Shown here piece after piece: positions 61,783 to 64,000 of a DNA stretch of 64,000 nucleotides (positions are counted from its first letter, which is position 1; the number at the start of each line of letters is the position of its first letter). Where the stretch lies: assembly GCA_005518205.2 (NCBI GenBank), contig RFFC02000012.1:1-64000 (forward strand), in the 5' to 3' direction. Source of the DNA: Hormoscilla sp. GUM202 (GTDB lineage: Bacteria; Cyanobacteriota; Cyanobacteriia; Cyanobacteriales; Desertifilaceae). Below the pieces are notes generated by a model. The model was not told where the DNA came from, did not search any database, and saw only the letters and a program-made list of their open reading frames with translations. The translations under genes were made by a program, and so were the position numbers.

Positions 61783-63345
61783 ATGTTTACAACTTCAGAA
61801 AATCCTTTAACTGCTTTAATAGTGCTAGCTGCTGCGGTAGTGTTGGTGTGGGGATTATATCGTGCTAGAAAGTATGGCAAATTGGGAATATTAGCCTGGT
61901 TGCAGTCGGTGGTGCTGATGGCTCCCTGGCTGCTGTTTTTTGGTCTGTTAGGACTGGGAATTTACATTAACCTGGCGACGGTCCTATTCTTAATTGTAGC
62001 CTCAGCAGGATTGTACATTTATCTAGGCAAAAAAATGCGAGCAGCAGGTACGGATAGTTTACTGCAACAGCGACGGTCAGATAAGATAAAGTCCATTGAG
62101 GAAACATCAAAAGAGTTGGGGAAAAAAGAGGCAATAGAGGAGACATCAAAAGAGTCAGAAAAAAAAGAGACAGCAGAAAAAGCATCTCCAACTAAAGAAA
62201 TAATCCCGATAATTCCGGCGGAGGATATAAAAAAAATTCAGGATATATTTGGCGTTGATACATTTTTTGCTACAGAAACTATTCCCTATCAGGAAGGAGC
62301 AATATTTAAGGGAAATCTCCGGGGAGAACCAGCAGCAGTTCACCAACGTCTGTCTACTAGTTTGTCAGAAAAACAGGGCGATCGCTACCGTTTGTTTTTA
62401 GTCGAAAACCAGGAAGGGCGTCCAGTGGCGATCGTATTACCCAGCCGCAATGACCCCCAAACAACTACGGTTGGTCAAAAAATTCTGGCAGTTATCCTGG
62501 CATTGGCGACCATTGTCACTAGCTTGGCAGCTGGAGGGTTACTGCAAGGCTTCGATATCTTTAGTGATTTCAGTCGTGGGATGGTCAAAGCAGGACCGAT
62601 CGCGATCGGCATTTGGGCAGTTTTGCTAGCTCACGAAATCGGTCACAGGTTAATAGCAAAGCGTTATGAAGTCAGGATCGGCTGGCCATTCTTCCTGCCT
62701 ACCTGGCAAATTGGCTCTTTTGGCAGCTTAAATCGTTTTGAGTCTTTGTTGCCTAATCGTCAGGTGCTGTTCGATGTGGCTATAGCAGGACCAGCAGCAG
62801 GTGGCATTCTCTCCCTAGGAATGCTGATCGCGGGTTTGCTGCTTTCCCATCCGGGCAGTTTGTTTCAAGTACCGTCTCAGTTATTTCAAGGGTCGATCTT
62901 AGTAGGAACATTGGCCAGGGTGGTAATGGGTTCGGCCCTGGGGCAACAGTTGGTTGATGTTCATCCCCTGACGATAATTGGTTGGATCGGCTTGGTAATT
63001 ACGGCCATCAACCTGATGCCAGCAGGTCAGCTGGATGGAGGTAGAATTGTCCAGGCCATCTACGGACGGAAAGTTGCTGGTCTCACGACGATCGCTACCC
63101 TAATTGTATTGGCGATCGCCTCTCTGGCAAACCCCTTAGCGCTTTACTGGGCCGCCTTGATAGTCTTCTTGCAACGAGATTTAGAACGACCCAGCTTGAA
63201 TGAAATCACCGAACCAGATGACCAAAGGGCCGCCTTAGCTCTCTTAGCTCTATTCTTGATGCTAGTCACTCTCATCCCCTTGTCATCTACCCTGGCTGGA
63301 CAGTTATTATCGGCGGTTAGTCAGTTGTTAGCGGTCAGTAGTTAG
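61783..63345 (+). CDS. EGY-type site-2 (M50) metalloprotease
   Basis: 520 residues. N-terminal hydrophobic part (about 10-85), a low-complexity Lys/Glu linker (SIEETSKELGKKEAIEETSK, about 105-145), a conserved soluble domain PAEDIKKIQDIFGVDTFFATETIPYQEGAIFKGNLRG, then the membrane protease with HEIGH (about 285) and NLMPAGQLDGG (about 410) supplying the zinc ligands. This is the plant/cyanobacterial EGY architecture, membrane-embedded proteases linked to thylakoid development and regulated proteolysis. The ATG at 61783 follows a poor ribosome-binding site. The 3' end runs into GTTAGTCAGTTGTTAGCGGT, a tandem-repeat type. Confidence 0.93.
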   Translation: MFTTSENPLTALIVLAAAVVLVWGLYRARKYGKLGILAWLQSVVLMAPWLLFFGLLGLGIYINLATVLFLIVASAGLYIYLGKKMRAAGTDSLLQQRRSDKIKSIEETSKELGKKEAIEETSKESEKKETAEKASPTKEIIPIIPAEDIKKIQDIFGVDTFFATETIPYQEGAIFKGNLRGEPAAVHQRLSTSLSEKQGDRYRLFLVENQEGRPVAIVLPSRNDPQTTTVGQKILAVILALATIVTSLAAGGLLQGFDIFSDFSRGMVKAGPIAIGIWAVLLAHEIGHRLIAKRYEVRIGWPFFLPTWQIGSFGSLNRFESLLPNRQVLFDVAIAGPAAGGILSLGMLIAGLLLSHPGSLFQVPSQLFQGSILVGTLARVVMGSALGQQLVDVHPLTIIGWIGLVITAINLMPAGQLDGGRIVQAIYGRKVAGLTTIATLIVLAIASLANPLALYWAALIVFLQRDLERPSLNEITEPDDQRAALALLALFLMLVTLIPLSSTLAGQLLSAVSQLLAVSS

Positions 63346-63532
63346 TAGTTAGAGGACAGTAGTTAGCGGTACAATTGATTAGCAGTAGCTTGGGGTGCTT
63401 GGTAGTCGCTAGCTTCTTCCTCTGGCGTCTAGTTCAACCCCATAGTTTCGATCGCTTTTGGCAAGAACAAATTTTACCTCTACTTTCTGGTAATCAAGAT
63501 TCATAGCACAAGCAGATTATCCCTTTCAGACT
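63346..63532. other. Intergenic gap
   Basis: Short GTTAGCGGTCAGTAGTTAG-type tandem at 63325-63370; nothing else recognised between the two convergent genes. Confidence 0.6.
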
Positions 63533-64000
63533 TCAACAGAGACGAAATTTCCAGTCTGCTGGTTTGTGCAAGGTACAGCCGTTGACGATGCCTAAGATTT
63601 GATTTGACGATGCAATCCGGATTATACTATTGATACGATTGCCATCTAAGGTCTCTTCTATAGTTAGATCGCTACTGGTTAATCCGGCAGTCAATCCGAT
63701 CTCATCGACACCCACCTGGAGATCGGTGATGATATCAGCATCAGCAGTTCTAAAGACTGCCGTATCAGCGGGCAGCACAAAAGTGTCAACATTCAGGAAG
63801 CCATTGGCAGGACTGGTGAAGGTATAACCTCTTGGCGCTAACCCCCGGACGACATAGTTGTCACCTGGTAAGTCCGTAAATTGGTAATTACCTGTTTCGT
63901 CTTCATCAGGGGTGCCTGGGTTATCTACTGGCGTGACTGTAGCTGGTTCTTCTCCTATCTCGAAAGTCCCATTGTTGTTCTGGTCCAGGTAAACTACAAC
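63533..64000 (-). CDS. C-terminal part of a large SdrD/Cna-B-type surface protein (partial)
   Basis: The frame is open from the right edge to a TGA at 63533. It reads VVYLDQNNNGTFEIGEEPATVTPVD, a SdrD-B-like calcium-binding motif (xDxNxxGxxExGE), then YQFTDLPGDNYVVRGLAPRGY and VDTFVLPADTAVFRTADADIITDLQVGVDEIGLTAGLTSSDLTIEE, a pattern found at the ends of long cyanobacterial RTX/VCBS adhesins. It ends CTLHKPADWKFRLC, which looks unusual and may be a frameshifted tail. The 5' part lies outside the window. Confidence 0.7.
   Translation of the reverse strand, partial: VVVYLDQNNNGTFEIGEEPATVTPVDNPGTPDEDETGNYQFTDLPGDNYVVRGLAPRGYTFTSPANGFLNVDTFVLPADTAVFRTADADIITDLQVGVDEIGLTAGLTSSDLTIEETLDGNRINSIIRIASSNQILGIVNGCTLHKPADWKFRLC

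Overview
The window looks like a piece of a repeat-rich filamentous cyanobacterial chromosome (Oscillatoriales/Microcoleus-like, by inference). The palindrome GCGATCGC and its core CGATCG recur throughout. Many genes belong to cyanobacterial families: SLH-OprB porin, DUF3172, DUF3110, DUF4912, EGY-type M50 protease, FutABC, FurA-like Fur, Uma2, DUF4058, and a B12-dependent ribonucleotide reductase carrying an intein.

Layout. 0-3 kb: the end of a DNA phosphorothioation (dnd) locus (dndD, dndE) behind a decayed AAA-like fragment, followed by a tnpB-only IS200/IS605 element. 4.5-19.4 kb: an iron region with futA directly behind an ORF-less group II intron, an SLH/OprB porin, futC-futB on the opposite strand, two tandem 27-codon ORFs with a conserved structured leader, and a fur gene. 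A frameshifted CHASE histidine kinase and Uma2 genes lie between them. 19.4-24.2 kb: a gene graveyard of toxin-antitoxin copies, a CHAT fragment, a multiply frameshifted conserved gene, a truncated GNAT and a frameshifted IS982 transposase. 24.5-35.7 kb: mostly housekeeping (DUF4912, DUF2993, DUF4058, cdsA, cbiT, an Orn/Lys/Arg decarboxylase-like enzyme, ychF, DUF3172), plus a second ORF-less group II intron and a nonsense-mutated toxin domain with a candidate immunity gene. 36.2-42.3 kb: a PLD-SNF2 helicase overlapping a group 2 sigma factor whose N-terminal domain resembles that of restriction-modification enzymes, then an anti-sigma factor and PP2C/sugar-transferase remnants. 42.8-54.2 kb: cysE, nrdJ with intein, argC, ribBA and two damaged RTX genes. 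54.4-64 kb: a very large TamB-like gene, DUF3110-murQ, an EGY protease, and the end of a large SdrD/RTX-type surface protein.

The most striking structure is the repeat load. At least four MITE-like families are visible, two with clean target-site duplications and one with a paralogous empty site. Separate palindromic families (about 59-69 bp) sit inside coding sequences without closing the frame, in TamB, the nrdJ intein, argC, DUF4058, the decarboxylase and the anti-sigma factor. This resembles the Rickettsia palindromic elements. The strongest candidates for undescribed biology are these gene-invading palindromes, the duplicated leader/small-ORF unit upstream of fur, and the sigma factor/PLD-helicase pair.

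Many genes differ from intact by a single indel, several in homopolymers. Assembly error should be excluded before each is called a true pseudogene.
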